Program-made: the position numbers and the translations under genes
The notes under the pieces: model-generated
Database searches by the model: none
The model's input: only the letters and a program-made list of their open reading frames with translations
Told to the model about the DNA's origin: nothing
NCBI GenBank assembly: GCA_035491935.1
Contig: DATJJW010000307.1
Span: 1-6,125 of the forward strand
DNA length: 6,125 nt
Direction: 5' to 3'
Source: DATJJW01 sp035491935
GTDB lineage: Bacteria > Pseudomonadota > Alphaproteobacteria > ATCC43930 > CGMCC-115725
Shown here: one piece after another, positions 3,893 through 6,125 of the stretch
Position numbering within the stretch: position 1 is the stretch's first letter
Layout: the number at the start of each line of letters is the position of its first letter

Positions 3893-6125
3893 ATGCCCAT
3901 GACCAGCCTACCCACTAACCCATTGGATACCATGGATGATTCCTGGCCTATGGTGGCGGCGCCGGTCGTGGTGCTCGGCCGCAGCGCCGCCGTTTGGCTG
4001 TCGGAGGATGGTGAGTTCGAGCAATTGGCGCTCGCCGCGGTAGCGCCCCGGATCAACCGCGCCGGTGCCGATGGCGCTATGCCGATCGTCGTGCATCGCC
4101 CAGCCATCGCCCGGCGACTCGGCGTACGCCAGCTCGATGCCGCCGATCTCCTCGAACTCTTCGCCTTCGTCCATCCGGCATGCGCCTGCCTGCCGACGCC
4201 GCGTGGCCTGGCCGAAGCGGTCGGGCTCGGTCGGCCGGAGAGTCTGGAGGACCAGGCGATCGCCGTACTCGATACGGCGTCCCGCCTATTGGCGCAGTTG
4301 GGCCGCGACAGGCGCCCCGCGACGATCGAGCAGGCACGGCTGATGAATGCCGCCTCCTGGTCCTGGGGCCGGCAGGCATTGGCGGCGCTGGGCATCACGG
4401 AACCGGCACGGCTGCGCGGTTTGTCCGGCCTCGACATCTGGCAGCATCTGCCCGAATGGCAGGAGACCGGTCCCACCGATGCGCCGGGCAGCCAGCCGGT
4501 CGAGCCGGCGGAGGCGCGGCGGCGCCTGGCCCAGTTGCTGGCGCATGCCCGCGGCCTGGAGCAAGCGGCCGAGCCCCGGCCGCAACAGGCCGACTATGCC
4601 TCGGCCGTCACAGTCGCCTTCGCACCGCGTGAGACCGAAAACGAACCAAACGTCGTGCTGGCCGAGGCCGGTACCGGCGTCGGCAAGACGCTAGGCTACC
4701 TGGCACCGTCCAGCGTCTGGGCCGAGCGCAATGGCGGCGCCGTCTGGGTCTCGACATATACCCGCAACCTGCAGTCCCAGATCGAACAGGAGCTGGACCG
4801 GCTGTTCCCCGACCCCGCGATCAAATCCGAACGAGTGGTCGTGCGCAAAGGACGCGAGAACTATCTCTGCCTGCTTAATCTGGAGGACGCCGCGCGTGCC
4901 GCCATGCCGCAGGCCTCCCAGGGCTACAGTGCCCAGCTGGTGGCGTTGACCTTGATGGCGCGCTGGGCGAGTGCCACGCGTGACGGCGCGCTTATCGGCG
5001 GCGATTTCCCCGGCTGGCTGGTCGATTTGCTTGGCCGCGGCGCCACGCTGGGCTTGGCCGATCGGCGCGGCGAATGCATCTATTCCGCCTGCCCGCATCA
5101 TTCGCGCTGCTACATCGAGCATTCGGTACGCCGCGCACGCCGGGCCGATATCGTCATCGCCAATCACGCGCTGGTCATGGTGCAGGCGGCGCTGGGCGGC
5201 CTCGACGATGCCTATCTGCCGACCCGCTACGTCTTCGACGAAGGGCATCACATCACCGATGCCGCCGATGGCGCCTTCTCCGCCCATTTCTCCGGGCAAG
5301 CGACGGCCGATCTGCGCCGCTGGCTGCTGGGCGCCGAGGGACGCAGCGGCCGGGCGCGCGGGCTTCGCCGCCGGGTCGAGGATCTGCTGGCCGACGACGA
5401 TGCCGGGCTCGACACGTTGCAGGCCGCCCTGGTGGCGGCTGCCTCCTTGCCGGCGGAAGGTTGGCTTTCGCGCCTGGTCGAAGGCGAGCCGCGCCACGCC
5501 ATCGAAGCCTTCCTCGCCAAGACTCGCGCCCAGGTCATGGCACGCGCCAGCGGCATCGACAGCGGCTTCGATTTGGAGGTCGAGCGCCAGCCGCCGATCG
5601 ACGGGCTGTTGGAAGCCGCGGCCGAAGCCGATCGGGCTTTGAAGGCTTTGGAAGCCCCCCTGGCCGATCTGGTGCGGCGGCTCTCCAACAAGCTCGACGA
5701 CGAGGCGGCGGAGCTCGACAGCGCCACCCGCCAGCGTATCGAGGCGCTTGCCCGCAGCATCGACAGGCGGCTGCAGACCCAGGTCAAATCCTGGCGCGCC
5801 ATGCTGGCCGATCTCGACCGCGCGACGCCGGAAGGCATGATCGATTGGCTGTCGGTCTCGCGCGATTTCGGCCGCGAGAGCGATGTCGGGCTGCACCGGC
5901 ATTGGATCGACCCGACCATTCCCTTCGCCCAGGCCGTGATGCGGCCATCCCATGGCGTGGTCGTAACGTCTGCCACGCTGACCGACGGCACCGGCGATGT
6001 CGAGGCCGACTGGGCGGCGGCACTGGCACGCACGGGCACCGGCCATCTGAGCCTGCCGCCTTTGCGCGCCGCCGTCCCCTCGCCCTTCGACTATCGTGCC
6101 CAGACCCTGAGCCTGATCGTCACGG
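3893..6125 (+). CDS. DinG/XPD-family iron-sulfur ATP-dependent DNA helicase, 3' end outside window
   Basis: An uninterrupted frame of 744 codons runs from ATG 3893 to the right edge. Superfamily 2 helicase motifs appear in order: a Q-type element RPQQADYA (229-236), Walker A AEAGTGVGKT (257-266), motif Ia around VSTYTRNLQSQ (286-296), IVIANHAL (420-427), the Walker B box DEGHH (449-453, as in E. coli DinG), and VVVTSATL (689-696). Four cysteines at 326, 395, 400 and 406 reproduce the DinG/XPD [4Fe-4S] ligand pattern, with the last three spaced as in E. coli DinG. The charged helical stretch at about 480-670 is the arch region. The C-terminal motifs V and VI are past the window edge. Such enzymes unwind DNA 5'-3', including R-loops and D-loops, in repair and replication-conflict resolution. 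An extra N-terminal region (about 1-228) is absent from E. coli DinG. No strong ribosome binding site is seen; ATG 3899 and ATG 3932 are alternative starts. Confidence 0.9.
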   Translation, partial: MPMTSLPTNPLDTMDDSWPMVAAPVVVLGRSAAVWLSEDGEFEQLALAAVAPRINRAGADGAMPIVVHRPAIARRLGVRQLDAADLLELFAFVHPACACLPTPRGLAEAVGLGRPESLEDQAIAVLDTASRLLAQLGRDRRPATIEQARLMNAASWSWGRQALAALGITEPARLRGLSGLDIWQHLPEWQETGPTDAPGSQPVEPAEARRRLAQLLAHARGLEQAAEPRPQQADYASAVTVAFAPRETENEPNVVLAEAGTGVGKTLGYLAPSSVWAERNGGAVWVSTYTRNLQSQIEQELDRLFPDPAIKSERVVVRKGRENYLCLLNLEDAARAAMPQASQGYSAQLVALTLMARWASATRDGALIGGDFPGWLVDLLGRGATLGLADRRGECIYSACPHHSRCYIEHSVRRARRADIVIANHALVMVQAALGGLDDAYLPTRYVFDEGHHITDAADGAFSAHFSGQATADLRRWLLGAEGRSGRARGLRRRVEDLLADDDAGLDTLQAALVAAASLPAEGWLSRLVEGEPRHAIEAFLAKTRAQVMARASGIDSGFDLEVERQPPIDGLLEAAAEADRALKALEAPLADLVRRLSNKLDDEAAELDSATRQRIEALARSIDRRLQTQVKSWRAMLADLDRATPEGMIDWLSVSRDFGRESDVGLHRHWIDPTIPFAQAVMRPSHGVVVTSATLTDGTGDVEADWAAALARTGTGHLSLPPLRAAVPSPFDYRAQTLSLIVT

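Noticed and set aside
4691..6046. 451-residue open frame on the minus strand opposite the helicase
   Set aside because: Composition is typical of an antisense shadow and there is no ribosome binding site or domain. The plus strand carries the ordered helicase motifs and cluster cysteines.

Overview
The window comes from a GC-rich Gram-negative genome. Codons are strongly G/C-ended throughout, and the protein families (SfcA-type malic enzyme, PA0069-type radical SAM protein, stand-alone MprF-like membrane domain, DinG-like helicase with a long N-terminal extension) suggest an alphaproteobacterium. That placement is inferred from family resemblance only; no rRNA or marker gene is present.

Layout, left to right: (1) 1-1458, minus strand: most of an NAD(P)-dependent malic enzyme gene whose 3' end lies outside the window. 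Its reading frame carries an in-frame TAG (502-504) where the family is expected to have GAG (Glu). (2) 1459-1686: a divergent intergenic region. It holds a clear ribosome binding site for the malic enzyme and a near-consensus sigma-70 promoter (TTGATA-N17-CATAAT) ending 7 nt before the ATG of the next gene, so that transcript should be leaderless. (3) 1687-2775, plus strand: a radical SAM protein of the SPL-related PA0069 family, ending in QFSLF, which resembles the bacterial sliding-clamp-binding pentapeptide. (4) 2762-3751, minus strand: a polytopic inner-membrane protein with the lysylphosphatidylglycerol-synthase/flippase-type membrane domain. It converges on the radical SAM gene and overlaps it by 14 bp. 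(5) 3755-3892: a short divergent promoter region with a perfect 17-bp palindrome and a third matching half-site. (6) 3893 to the right edge, plus strand: a DinG/XPD-family iron-sulfur DNA helicase, cut by the window end before its last motifs. An extra N-terminal region of about 230 residues may be a decayed exonuclease-like domain.

The genes do not form one operon: neighbours alternate between divergent and convergent. Two of them (radical SAM protein and helicase) plausibly act on nucleic acid, one is central carbon metabolism and one is envelope lipid biology. I see no mobile element, CRISPR array, RNA gene or defence island, and nothing that convincingly amounts to a new multi-gene system. 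The points most worth following are the amber codon, the clamp-motif-like tail, the leaderless promoter architecture, the GGCAAT palindrome and the helicase N-terminus.
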